Assembly: GCA_963828405.1 (NCBI GenBank)
Contig: CAWHEG010000031.1
Coordinates: 2,480,001 to 2,544,000 of the forward strand
Direction: 5' to 3'
DNA: 64,000 bases
Origin: JANMJD01 sp963828405
GTDB taxonomy: Bacteria > Actinomycetota > Acidimicrobiia > Acidimicrobiales > Ilumatobacteraceae
Shown here: positions 16,112-24,628 of the stretch, piece by piece
Numbering within the stretch: position 1 is the stretch's first letter
Layout of the letters: every line of letters starts with the position of its first letter
Position numbers and translations under genes: made by a program
Notes under the pieces: model-generated
Told to the model about the DNA's origin: nothing
The model's database searches: none
Seen by the model: only the letters and a program-made list of their open reading frames with translations

Positions 16112-17356
16112 TCAGAAGGCGAGCTGGCCGACGGCGTGGATGAGGATGCCGGCCAGGCCGCCGACGAACGTACCGTTGATCCGGATGAACTGCAGGTCGG
16201 CACCGACCTGCAGTTCCAGCTTGCGGCCGGTCGCCTCACCGTCCCACCGCTCGACGGTGGCGGCGATCAGGTCGGCGACCTCGCCGCGGTAGTGGTCGGC
16301 GAGGTGGGCGACGGCCCGCTCGACCCAGTCGTCGACCTTGGCCTGGAGCGCCGCATCGGTGGTCAGCCGGGCGCCGAGGGCGGCGAGCCCGGTGTCGATG
16401 CGGCCGCGCAGCTCACTCGACGGGTCCGACGAGGCGACGATCAACGATGCCTTGATCTCGCCCCAGAGCGATCCGAGCCAGGCGCGCACGTCGGGGTGGT
16501 CGAGCACCTCCTCCTTGAGCGCCTCACCCCTGGCGAGCAGCTCCGGATCAGTGCGCAGGCGTTCGGCGAAGGCGACGATGCGGCTGTCGAGGGCGGCGCG
16601 GACCTCGTGGGTGGGGTGGACGACGACCTCGTCGAGGAACGACCGGACGCCGGTGAAGATCTTCTCGAAGACCCTGTCGTCGATCGGTTCGGGGACCCAC
16701 CACGGTGATTCCCGGGAGAGCTTGTCGCGCATCGCCGCGCGATTGTCGAGGAGGAAGTTGCCGATGGCGCTCAACGTGGCGTCGAGCAGGCGCTGGTGGT
16801 GCCCACCCTCGACGGCCAGATCGACGGCCTTGCCGACGAGCGGGGCGATCGGCGTTTCATGGATCCGACGGACGATGAAGTGCTCGAGCCCCTCCTGGAC
16901 GTCGGTGTCGTCGAGCACCTCGAACGTGCCGCGCAGCGCGTCGGCGATCCCCTCGCCGGCCCGGTGGGCGTTGACGGGGTCGGCGATCCACACCCCGAGA
17001 CGACGGGCGACGCCCAGCCCGGCCAGCCGCTCGGTGAGCACCTCACGGGAGAGGAACTCGCCCTGCACGAACTCCCCGAGGCTGCGACCGATCTGGTCCT
17101 TGCGTTTCGGGATGATCGCCGTATGGGGGATCGGCAGGCCGAGCGGGTGGCGGAACAACGCGGTGACGGCGAACCAGTCGGCCAGTGCGCCGACCATCGC
17201 CGCCTCGGCGAACGCCCGCACGTAGCCGACCCACGCCCCGCGCTCCTCGTTGGCCTTGGCGAGGACGAAGACGACGGTGGCCATCACCAGCAGACCGGTG
17301 GCCAGCCGCTTCATGCGGCCGAGCTGCCCGGCCCGTGCGGCTTCCGGTCGACTCAC
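16112..17356 (-). CDS. DUF445 family membrane protein
   Basis: The 414-residue protein has a hydrophobic N-terminal helix (ATGLLVMATVVFVLA), the family signature EAAMVGALADWFAVTALFRHPLGLPIPHTAIIP, a long helical soluble middle, and a closing hydrophobic hairpin GTFVGGLAGILIHAVG. Function of DUF445 proteins is unknown. GTG 17356 is chosen: TAGCGT lies 8 bases upstream, and earlier starts add a low-complexity tail. It is divergent from rimO. Confidence 0.8.
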   Translation of the reverse strand: MSRPEAARAGQLGRMKRLATGLLVMATVVFVLAKANEERGAWVGYVRAFAEAAMVGALADWFAVTALFRHPLGLPIPHTAIIPKRKDQIGRSLGEFVQGEFLSREVLTERLAGLGVARRLGVWIADPVNAHRAGEGIADALRGTFEVLDDTDVQEGLEHFIVRRIHETPIAPLVGKAVDLAVEGGHHQRLLDATLSAIGNFLLDNRAAMRDKLSRESPWWVPEPIDDRVFEKIFTGVRSFLDEVVVHPTHEVRAALDSRIVAFAERLRTDPELLARGEALKEEVLDHPDVRAWLGSLWGEIKASLIVASSDPSSELRGRIDTGLAALGARLTTDAALQAKVDDWVERAVAHLADHYRGEVADLIAATVERWDGEATGRKLELQVGADLQFIRINGTFVGGLAGILIHAVGQLAF

Positions 17357-17456
17357 GGCTGGGCACGCTACCGGCCGCCGTTCACCGACGGCCATGCCTG
17401 GGGCGGGGAGGACGGCTGGGGCGGGGAGTGAGGAGAGTCCGATCACCCCCGACCGG

Positions 17457-17462
17457 TAGCCT
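17457..17462 (+). promoter_or_regulatory. -10 box of a leaderless rimO promoter
   Basis: TAGCCT ends 7 bases before the rimO GTG at 17470. On the opposite strand TAGCGT precedes the DUF445 start, giving a compact divergent promoter region of about 110 bp. Confidence 0.5.
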
Positions 17463-17469
17463 GGCCGAC

Positions 17470-18756
17470 GTGTCGGACCGGTTCTACGTGGAAACCCTCG
17501 GTTGCCCGAAGAACCAGGTCGATTCCGACAAGTTGATCGGCACGCTGCTCGCCCAGGGGATGACGGCGACCGAGGGTCCCGAGGGCGCCGATCTGGTGGT
17601 CGTCAACACCTGCGCATTCATCGAGGATGCCCGCAAGGAGTCGATCGACACGATCCTCGCCCTCGACGACCGTCGCCCGGCCGGGTCCCGGCTGGTGGTC
17701 ACCGGCTGCATGGCCGAGCGGTACGGGGCGGAACTGGCCGAGGCGCTTCCCGAGGTCGACCAGGTCGCCGGCTTCGGCGTGCCGGTGTCGCTGGCACGCA
17801 AGCCGTCCGGTGGCGGCCTGGCGGTGGCCACGGCCGTGCCCAGCCTCGACCTGCTCAACCTGCCGCGGCCGAGGAGCACGTCCCCGTGGGCCTACGTCAA
17901 GATCGCCGAGGGCTGCGACCGCTCCTGCGGGTTCTGCGCCATCCCGTCGTTCCGCGGCCCCCAGCGCAGTCGTGACGTCGCCTCGATCCTCGCCGAGGTC
18001 GATCAGCTCGAGGTGCGCGAGGTCGTCCTCGTCGCCCAGGACCTCGCCTCGTACGGCAGGGATCGCCCCGACGAGTTGGGTGCCGGGTCGATCGTCGGGC
18101 TCGTCGGTGCGGTCGCCGAGCGGGTCGATCGGGTCCGGCTGCTGTACCTCTACCCGTCCGATCTCAGCGACGAACTGATCCGGGTCGTCGTCGCCTCGGG
18201 CGTGCCGTACTTCGACCTGTCGCTGCAGCACGTCTCCAAGCCCCTCCTGCGCCGGATGCGCCGCTGGGGCGACGGCGACCGGTTCCGCCGGCGCATCGAC
18301 GACATCCGCGCCCTCGCCCCCGACGCAGCCTTCCGCAGCAACTTCATCGTCGGCTACCCGGGGGAGACGGAGGCCGACCACGATCAGCTGCTCGCCTTCG
18401 TCGACGGGGCCCAGCTCGACTGGTGCGGCTTCTTCGCCTACTCGCCCGAGGAGGGCACCTACGCCCTCGGCCTCGACGGCGCGGTGCCGGCGGGGCTGAT
18501 GGCGGAGCGTCTCGCCGAGCTGCGCGAGATGCAGGACCGCATCACGGCGAACCGTCGTGACGACCTGATCGGCACGACCCAGACGGTGCTCGTCGACGAA
18601 CCCGGCATCGGGCGCAGCCACCGCGAGGCGCCCGAGATCGACGGCGTCGTGCAGGTGCCCGACTCCCTGGTCGTCGGGTCGTTCGCCGCGGTGCGTATCG
18701 TCGATGCGATGGGACCCGACCTGGTGGCCGAGTCGGTGAGGGTGGGGCGCGCCTGA
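17470..18756 (+). CDS. rimO: Ribosomal protein S12 methylthiotransferase
   Basis: The 428-residue radical SAM enzyme adds a methylthio group to the conserved Asp of S12. The N-terminal UPF0004 domain holds the auxiliary-cluster cysteines in TLGCPKNQVDSD, NTCAFIEDA and TGCMAERY. The radical SAM cluster is C149-x3-C153-x2-C156 (CDRSCGFC). A TRAM-like domain closes the protein. CPKNxVDS is typical of RimO rather than MiaB. GTG 17470 follows TAGCCT; upstream extensions lack family similarity. The stop overlaps the pgsA ATG by one base. Confidence 0.93.
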   Translation: MSDRFYVETLGCPKNQVDSDKLIGTLLAQGMTATEGPEGADLVVVNTCAFIEDARKESIDTILALDDRRPAGSRLVVTGCMAERYGAELAEALPEVDQVAGFGVPVSLARKPSGGGLAVATAVPSLDLLNLPRPRSTSPWAYVKIAEGCDRSCGFCAIPSFRGPQRSRDVASILAEVDQLEVREVVLVAQDLASYGRDRPDELGAGSIVGLVGAVAERVDRVRLLYLYPSDLSDELIRVVVASGVPYFDLSLQHVSKPLLRRMRRWGDGDRFRRRIDDIRALAPDAAFRSNFIVGYPGETEADHDQLLAFVDGAQLDWCGFFAYSPEEGTYALGLDGAVPAGLMAERLAELREMQDRITANRRDDLIGTTQTVLVDEPGIGRSHREAPEIDGVVQVPDSLVVGSFAAVRIVDAMGPDLVAESVRVGRA

Positions 18757-19319
18757 TGCCGGTCCATCCGACTGCCATCGCCACCTGGGCGAACGCCGTC
18801 ACGGTCACGCGGGTGATGATCTCGCCGCTGCTGTTCGTCATCATCCCCAAGGGCAACGCCGGCTCCTGGGGAGCGCTGGCCCTGTGGTTCGTGCTGTGCA
18901 GCACCGACGGGATCGACGGCTACCTCGCCCGACGCCACGGCACGACGTACTCGGGCGCCTTCCTCGATCCGCTGGCCGACAAGATCCTGATCCTCGGGGC
19001 GATGTTCACACTCGTCAGCAGGGAGGTCTTCTGGATCGTGCCGGTGGTGATCATCGCCGCCCGCGAGGTGGCGATCAGCCTGTTCCGGGTGTTCAAGGGG
19101 GCCAAGGGGGTGAGCGTGCCGGCCACCCGGCCGGCCAAGGCCAAGACCGTCGCCCAACAGCTCGCCGTCGCCTTCGCCCTCTGCCCGCTCACCGCGCTCG
19201 ACGCCACCTGGCTATGGCAGAGCCTGCTGTGGATCGCCGTTGCCCTGGCGCTGATCAGCGGACTCCAGTACGTCATCACCTCCCAGCGGCTCAAGGCGAC
19301 GGTCGCCCATGCGGTGTGA
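18756..19319 (+). CDS. pgsA: CDP-diacylglycerol--glycerol-3-phosphate 3-phosphatidyltransferase
   Basis: The 187-residue membrane enzyme makes phosphatidylglycerol phosphate. The CDP-alcohol phosphotransferase motif is complete: D51-G-x2-D54-G-x2-A58-R59-x7-G67-x3-D71-x3-D75. Hydrophobic helices flank it. The gene overlaps rimO by one base (TGATG) and cinA by 11 bases, so rimO-pgsA-cinA is one translationally linked unit, an order common in actinobacteria. Confidence 0.92.
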   Translation: MPVHPTAIATWANAVTVTRVMISPLLFVIIPKGNAGSWGALALWFVLCSTDGIDGYLARRHGTTYSGAFLDPLADKILILGAMFTLVSREVFWIVPVVIIAAREVAISLFRVFKGAKGVSVPATRPAKAKTVAQQLAVAFALCPLTALDATWLWQSLLWIAVALALISGLQYVITSQRLKATVAHAV

Positions 19320-20538
19320 CGTCGTCGCCGTCGGCACCGAACTGCTCCTCGGCCAGATCGTCGACACCAACTCGGCGTGGATCGGCGAGACGCTCGCCGC
19401 ATCGGGCATCGACTCGTTGGTGCAGGTGAAGGTCGGCGACAACCTGGCCCGCATCGTCGGCGTGCTGCGCCGCACGCTCGACGATGCCGACGCAGTCATC
19501 GTCTGCGGTGGCCTCGGGCCGACCCATGACGACATCACCCGCGAGGCGATCGCCGAGATCATGGGCGTCGGCCTGCACCACGACGAGGACGTCGCCGGGG
19601 TGATCCGCGAGATGTTCGCCGCTCGGGGCCGGCGGATGGCCGACAACAACCTGCGCCAGGCCGAGGTGCCCGAGGGGGCGGTCGTCGTCCCCCAGACCCG
19701 CGGGACGGCGCCGGGGTTGATCTGCCCGGTCGGCGCCAAGGTGATCTACGCCGTACCCGGCGTGCCCCACGAGATGCAGGAGATGGTCGCCCGGGCGATC
19801 CTGCCCGATCTGTTGACCCGTTCCGGCGAACCGGCGATCATCGCCAGCCGGACCTTGCGCACGTGGGGGGAGAGCGAGAGCGGGCTCAACGAGCGTCTCG
19901 ACGGGGTGATCGCCGAGCTCGACCGGCTGGGCAATCCGACGCTCGCCTTCCTGGCCAGCGGCTGGGACGGCCTCAAGGTGCGCCTGACCGCCAAGGCGGC
20001 GACGCAGACCGACGCCACGGCCCTCCTCGACGTGTGGGACGCCCGGGTCCGCCAGCTCGTCGGCGAGTTCGTCTTCGCCGTCGACGACGAGACGATGGAG
20101 TCGACGGTGCTCGCCGCGTTGCGCGGGTCCGGCCGCACGCTCGGGCTGGCCGAGTCGGTCACCGGCGGGCTGGTCGGTGCCCGCCTGACCGCCGTCGCCG
20201 GGGCGAGTGACGTGCTGCGCGGCGGCATCGTGTCCTACGCCTCCGACGTCAAGTTCGGGCTGCTCGGCGTACCCGAGGGCCCGGTCGTCTCCGAGGGGGC
20301 GGCGATCGCCATGGCCGAGGGGGCACGGCGCGTGCTCGGGGCCGATGTCGGCCTGGCCCTCACCGGGGTGGCCGGCCCGACCGAGCAGGACGGCATGCCC
20401 GTCGGCACGCTGTGCGTCGGCGTGGCGGGCCTGGCGGGCGGACCCGTGGCGACGACGCTGCGGCTCCCCGGTCAGCGCGAGCAGATGCGCCAGTTCGCCG
20501 TGATCTCCTCACTCGACTTCCTCCGCCGGCACCTGTAA
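19309..20538 (+). CDS. cinA: CinA family protein (competence/damage-inducible, NMN deamidase-type)
   Basis: The 409-residue protein has the molybdopterin-binding-like domain (CDVVAVGTELLLGQIVDTN, GGLGPTHDDITREA) followed by the C-terminal CinA amidohydrolase domain (LAESVTGGLVGARLTAVAGAS, VSYASDVK, ALTGVAGP). Related proteins hydrolyse ADP-ribose and deamidate nicotinamide mononucleotide in pyridine nucleotide recycling. ATG 19309 lies inside the end of pgsA. recA, often the next gene, is not found here. Confidence 0.92.
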   Translation: MRCDVVAVGTELLLGQIVDTNSAWIGETLAASGIDSLVQVKVGDNLARIVGVLRRTLDDADAVIVCGGLGPTHDDITREAIAEIMGVGLHHDEDVAGVIREMFAARGRRMADNNLRQAEVPEGAVVVPQTRGTAPGLICPVGAKVIYAVPGVPHEMQEMVARAILPDLLTRSGEPAIIASRTLRTWGESESGLNERLDGVIAELDRLGNPTLAFLASGWDGLKVRLTAKAATQTDATALLDVWDARVRQLVGEFVFAVDDETMESTVLAALRGSGRTLGLAESVTGGLVGARLTAVAGASDVLRGGIVSYASDVKFGLLGVPEGPVVSEGAAIAMAEGARRVLGADVGLALTGVAGPTEQDGMPVGTLCVGVAGLAGGPVATTLRLPGQREQMRQFAVISSLDFLRRHL

Positions 20539-20553
20539 CACGAGGCGACGATC

Positions 20554-21489
20554 ATGCAGCACGACCACGGCCATCACCCGTCGGTCTGTACGAGGCGGGC
20601 AGGGTGGCCAGTGGGGTTGCGAGCCGTACTCGCCGCTTCCCGCCGGGGCGGCCGATGGGCCATCCTCGGTTCGTTGTCACTGCTCGCCTGCAGCAGCTCG
20701 TCGGCCGACGCAGCGGCGTGCCCGGCCAGCCCGTTCCGGCACACGCCGCCGCTCGTCATCGCCCACGCCGGTGGTGAGGGGCTCGGGCCGTCGAACTCGC
20801 TGACCGCGATGCACCGCTCGATGGACGCCGGCGCCGATCTCCTCGACGCCGACCTGCGGATGACGAGCGACGGGGTCGTCGTCGCCCACCACGACCGCGG
20901 GCTGGCCGGTACGACGGGCCGGGGGAACATCGACGAGCTGACCTGGTCGGAGGTGCAGTCGTTCGACCTGCGTCGGGAGTGGACCGGCGAACCGATCGGC
21001 GAACCGGTGAGGATCGCATCGCTCGACCAGATCCTCGCGGAGTTCCCCGACGTGACGATCTCGCTCGAGATCAAACAGAGCGTCCCGTCGATGGCCATCG
21101 CGCTGTGCGATGCCCTCCGCCGCAACGACGCCGTCGGACGGGTCTACCTCAGCGCCAACGACGATGCCGCGGTGTACGCCGCGCAGGCCGAGTGCCCCGA
21201 CTCGACGGTGATCACGACGACCTACGCCGACGTCGACGCGATGCGCGTGGCGAGGAGCACGGGCGCGGCGTGGTGCGCCCCGGCACCGATCGGCCAGCCG
21301 CCGTTCCGCAGCAGCCTGCTCGAACGGGCCAACGTGGACTGGTCGCACGAGCACGGGATGGCGATCTACACCTGGACCGTCGACGATCCCGAGACGCTGC
21401 GGCAGCTCGCCCGGGCCGGTGTCGACGGGGTGTACACGCGCCGCCCGGATGTCGCCAGGCAGATCTTCGACGAGGTCGCCGCCGGCTGA
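20554..21489 (+). CDS. Secreted glycerophosphodiester phosphodiesterase-family lipoprotein
   Basis: The 311-residue protein has a signal ending in a lipobox-like LLACSSS (about residue 46-52) and a GDPD TIM-barrel: HAGGEGLGPSNSLTAMHRSMDAGADLLDADLRMTSDG (in shorter form HAGG to DADLRM), VVAHHD, LEIK and a late IYTWTVDDPE. It would cleave glycerophosphodiesters outside the cell. The usual HRG and ENT motifs read HAG and SNS, and the metal ligand ExD reads DAD, so it belongs to a divergent subgroup. The signal is preceded by about 30 residues; an internal GTG/ATG start such as residue 20 is possible. Confidence 0.75.
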   Translation: MQHDHGHHPSVCTRRAGWPVGLRAVLAASRRGGRWAILGSLSLLACSSSSADAAACPASPFRHTPPLVIAHAGGEGLGPSNSLTAMHRSMDAGADLLDADLRMTSDGVVVAHHDRGLAGTTGRGNIDELTWSEVQSFDLRREWTGEPIGEPVRIASLDQILAEFPDVTISLEIKQSVPSMAIALCDALRRNDAVGRVYLSANDDAAVYAAQAECPDSTVITTTYADVDAMRVARSTGAAWCAPAPIGQPPFRSSLLERANVDWSHEHGMAIYTWTVDDPETLRQLARAGVDGVYTRRPDVARQIFDEVAAG

Positions 21490-21513
21490 CGCGCTGACCG
21501 ACCGCTGCAAAGG

Positions 21514-21537
21514 GCCCCCGGCAGCGGTGGCGGGGGC
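21514..21537. terminator. 7-bp G/C hairpin between convergent genes
   Basis: GCCCCCG (21514-21520) pairs with CGGGGGC (21531-21537) around a 10-base loop, 25 bases after the phosphodiesterase stop and before the end of the minus-strand oxidoreductase gene. No T-run. Confidence 0.55.
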
Positions 21538-21594
21538 AGGATGTGAACCTGCACCTTCGGCTGTCAGGGCGCCGACCACCATCCGAACCGGTGG
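21526..21594 (-). other. tRNA-like three-arm structure without a 5' acceptor strand
   Basis: Read on the minus strand, three perfect 5-bp stems follow one another: CCACC/GGTGG (9-base loop), TCGGC/GCCGA (9-base loop), then after 4 bases GCAGG/CCTGC with the loop TTCACAT. The last is a T-arm in all but one position (58 is C, not A). CCCCGCC and ACC follow, as in a tRNA 3' end. No partner strand GGCGGGG lies upstream and both other loops are too long, so it is not a working tRNA. A decayed tRNA or an old integration scar are possible. Confidence 0.4.
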
Positions 21595-21632
21595 GTATCC
21601 GAGGGCGTTCGTCCTGTTCGGAGGCGGCCGGG

Positions 21633-23069
21633 CTACCGATTGGCGAGCTCGGCGGACAGCTCGGCGCCCCGCTCGAAGGCCTGCTCGTTGAGGGTGACCA
21701 TCGCACGCTTGCCGCTGAGCGCGTCGCGCATCGTGGCGAGGAAGGTCTCCTTCGGGAAGATCTGCGTGACGCCCTGGAGGGCGCCGAGGGCGACCACGTT
21801 CTTGACGAGCACCGAACCGAGGTCGTTGGCCACCTCGGCGAACGGCACGCCGACGACACGGACCCCGTCCGCGAGCCCGCCCGGCACCACGCCGACGAGC
21901 GAGCTGTCGTAGATGACGATGCCGCCCGGGCGCACCGTCGGGCCGAACTTGGCCAGGCTCGGAGCGTTGAACGCCACCAGGACATGAGGATGCGGGGCGG
22001 CGGGGGAGAGCACCTCCTTGATCGCCACGTGGACGTCGGCGTACGACGTACCGCCGCGGGATTCCGGTCCGTAGCTCGGGATGTGGGTCGAGTCGAAGCC
22101 CTCGTTGATCGCGGCCCGGGTGATCAGCATCGCCGCCGTCTGCGCGCCGTCACCGCCGGCGCCTGCCAGCTTGAGGCTGACGTCCCGCGGATCGAGGTGG
22201 GCGGGGAACGCGGTCGCGAACCGCTCGGGACGGTCGGTCGTCGTGCCCAGCGCGGCCAGCGTCCGTTCGGGATCGAAGGTGGGTCGCGGGATGGGCGGGA
22301 AGCGGGGGCCGTTGGTGTCGTCCTTCTTCACCCCCAACGGGAAGACCGGCTCCATGCGGTCGCGCACCCAGGCCTCGGCGGCCTCGGGTTCGAGGTCGAG
22401 GTGGATCGGGCATTCGGCGAGAACCTCGATCAGCGCGAATCCGGCGCCGTCGACCTGCAGCTCGAGGGCCTTCTTGATGGCGCGTTTGGCATGCGTCCGG
22501 CGGCGGTTGTCGTAGAGCGCGACCCGCTCGACGTAGAGCGGGCCGTCGAGCCCGGCGATCAGCTCGGCCACCTTCAGCGGCTGGCCGGCGAACATCGACC
22601 GGCCGCCGGGTGAGGTCGTCGTGGCCTGGCCGAGGAGCGTGGTCGGTGCCATCTGGCCGCCGGTCATCCCGTAGATGGCGTTGTTGACGAAGATCACCGT
22701 CATCGGCATGCCCAACTGGGCGGCGCTGATGATCTCGGCCAGTCCGATCGACGCCAGGTCGCCATCGCCCTGGTAGCACACGACGATCGAGTCCGGGTTG
22801 GCCGTCTTGTGGCCGATGGCGACGGCCGGCGCCCGGCCGTGGGCGGCCTGCGTGTTGCCGACGTCGAAGTAGTAGTAGGCGAACACCGCACATCCGACGG
22901 GTGACACGAGGACGGTGCGGTCCTGGACGCCGAGCTCGTCGATCGCTTCGGCCAGGTACTTCTGAGCGAGCCCGTGACCGCAGCCCGGGCAGTAGGTCGT
23001 CGTGTGCGCCTTGACCCCCGCGGCGTGGTCGTGGCGCTCGAACTGGCGGTAGAAGACGGGCGACGGCAT
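21633..23069 (-). CDS. 2-oxoacid:ferredoxin oxidoreductase, fused beta and gamma subunits
   Basis: The 478-residue protein contains a thiamine-diphosphate beta subunit (CPGCGHG near residue 28; the binding motif GDGDLASIG to VNNAIYGMTGGQ) joined to a gamma-type domain (LAGAGGDGAQTAAMLITRAA, YGPESRGGTSYADVHV). With the upstream alpha/ferredoxin gene it would convert a 2-oxoacid and CoA to acyl-CoA, CO2 and reduced ferredoxin. The ATG at 23069 overlaps the upstream stop by one base (TGATG). The substrate could be 2-oxoglutarate, pyruvate or a branched-chain oxoacid; sequence alone does not decide. Confidence 0.85.
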   Translation of the reverse strand: MPSPVFYRQFERHDHAAGVKAHTTTYCPGCGHGLAQKYLAEAIDELGVQDRTVLVSPVGCAVFAYYYFDVGNTQAAHGRAPAVAIGHKTANPDSIVVCYQGDGDLASIGLAEIISAAQLGMPMTVIFVNNAIYGMTGGQMAPTTLLGQATTTSPGGRSMFAGQPLKVAELIAGLDGPLYVERVALYDNRRRTHAKRAIKKALELQVDGAGFALIEVLAECPIHLDLEPEAAEAWVRDRMEPVFPLGVKKDDTNGPRFPPIPRPTFDPERTLAALGTTTDRPERFATAFPAHLDPRDVSLKLAGAGGDGAQTAAMLITRAAINEGFDSTHIPSYGPESRGGTSYADVHVAIKEVLSPAAPHPHVLVAFNAPSLAKFGPTVRPGGIVIYDSSLVGVVPGGLADGVRVVGVPFAEVANDLGSVLVKNVVALGALQGVTQIFPKETFLATMRDALSGKRAMVTLNEQAFERGAELSAELANR

Positions 23070-24463
23070 CAGTGCACCCCCTCCAGTCCCAGCACGTGTT
23101 CGACGATCTCGGCCTGGGATGGGAGGATCCCGCCCTGACGTCGCACGTGACTCAGCGGTGGGGCGTGCACGTCGGCGTGGCTCAGCGCGAGGCGCACTTC
23201 GTCCTCCAGCTGGCCGCTGCTGGCCTCGACCACGACGATGCGGCGTGCCCGGGTGATCACCCCACGGAGGGCATCGATCGGGAACGGCCACAGCGTGATC
23301 GGGCGGAACAGCCCCACCCGCAGACCCTGGTCGCGCAGCTCCTCGACCGCCCCCTTGGCCAGCTGGGCCGGGGTGTTGCAGGCCACGAGGAGGACGTCCA
23401 CGTCGTCGCAGCGGTGGAGGTCGGCCCGCTGCTCGGCGGTCGCCATCCGGGCGTACTTCGCCTCGAGGGCTTGATCGTGACGCTCCAGTCCGGCCTCCGA
23501 CAGGTCGATGGAGCAGATCAGGTTTCCCCGATGGGAGCGGTCGCCGTGGACGGCCCACTCGGGGATGCCCGGAACGACCATGTGATCGGGGAGGCGAACC
23601 TTCCCGGTCATCTGGCCGAGATAGCCGTCGCCGAGGATGACCACCGGGTTCCGATACTCGAACGCCAGCTCGAAGGAGAGCATCGCCAAGTCGAGCATCT
23701 CCTGCGGGGTGGCAGGAGCCAGGACGATGGCGTGTGTGTCGCCGTGACCGAGGCCGCGGCAGGCCAGCTTGATGTCGGCCTGCGCAGGTCCGATGTTCCC
23801 CAACCCCGGCCCGCCGCGCATGATGTTCACGAAGACGGCAGGCACCTCCGCTCCGATCAGGTAGGAGATGCCCTCCAACATCAGGCTGAAACCCGGCGAG
23901 CTGGTGAAGGTCATGCACCGCTTCCCGGCCCCTCCGGCGCCGTACATCATGTTGACCGTCGCCACCTCGCTGACCGCTTGGACGAACACCCCGTCGAGCG
24001 CCGGTTGGACCTTCGCCATCATCTCGGCGCCCTCGGTCGACGGCGTGATCGGGTAGCCGAAGACGTGTCGGCATCCCGCCAGGACGGCGCCCACGGCCGC
24101 GGCGTAGGTGCCCTTCACGACGAGGGGGGCGCGTTCCGACAGGGCGACGGTGACGTCGGGCTCCGACTCGGGTGTGGGTGCGTCGTACGGCCGCGGACCG
24201 CCGAGCCGGGCGGGATCGAGCAACGCGAACGCCGCCTCCTCGCCCTCCGGCCGCAGGCCGAACGGTTCCGGACAGGCGTCGATGCACAGCCCGCAGCCGT
24301 TGCACCGCGTCAGGTCGAGCACGATCGGGACGAGGCCCGTGAGGGGATTGACGTCGGTGCCGGGCGAGATGCAGTCCTTGATGCACGAGGCGATACACCG
24401 ACCGCAGCCCTTGCAGTACTCCGGCACGAGGACGGGCATCGGTCGGTGGACGATGGTGGTCAC
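23069..24463 (-). CDS. 2-oxoacid:ferredoxin oxidoreductase alpha subunit fused to a 2[4Fe-4S] ferredoxin (delta) domain
   Basis: The 464-residue product begins with two clusters, CKGCGRCIASC and CNGCGLCIDACP (residues about 18-65), then carries the alpha subunit (GYPITPSTEGAEMM, SSPGFSLMLEGISYLIGAEVP, GDGYLGQMTGK). The two genes thus encode all four subunit types of the complex. GTG 24463 is chosen because it follows a GGAG-containing region, and MTTIVHRPMPVLVPEYC fits the family's start. The divergent acyl-CoA synthetase 165 bp away suggests joint conversion of an acyl-CoA to ATP. Confidence 0.85.
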   Translation of the reverse strand: MTTIVHRPMPVLVPEYCKGCGRCIASCIKDCISPGTDVNPLTGLVPIVLDLTRCNGCGLCIDACPEPFGLRPEGEEAAFALLDPARLGGPRPYDAPTPESEPDVTVALSERAPLVVKGTYAAAVGAVLAGCRHVFGYPITPSTEGAEMMAKVQPALDGVFVQAVSEVATVNMMYGAGGAGKRCMTFTSSPGFSLMLEGISYLIGAEVPAVFVNIMRGGPGLGNIGPAQADIKLACRGLGHGDTHAIVLAPATPQEMLDLAMLSFELAFEYRNPVVILGDGYLGQMTGKVRLPDHMVVPGIPEWAVHGDRSHRGNLICSIDLSEAGLERHDQALEAKYARMATAEQRADLHRCDDVDVLLVACNTPAQLAKGAVEELRDQGLRVGLFRPITLWPFPIDALRGVITRARRIVVVEASSGQLEDEVRLALSHADVHAPPLSHVRRQGGILPSQAEIVEHVLGLEGVH

Positions 24464-24628
24464 GACATCACCCCTACTCCAACGGCATCGGTGACGCCGG
24501 TCCTGAACTGCGACGCGTTGTTTCCGTGCCCCGATCTTCGGCCAAGGTGCCGCCGTTTGCCCAGGGCCTCCGGGCCCCCGCGGCGCGTGCCCTAGGACTC
24601 TTCCGCCGGGAAGGGCGAGACTGGCGGC

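Noticed and set aside
21526..21594. A functional tRNA
   Set aside because: There is no 5' acceptor strand, two loops have 9 bases, and T-loop position 58 is C.
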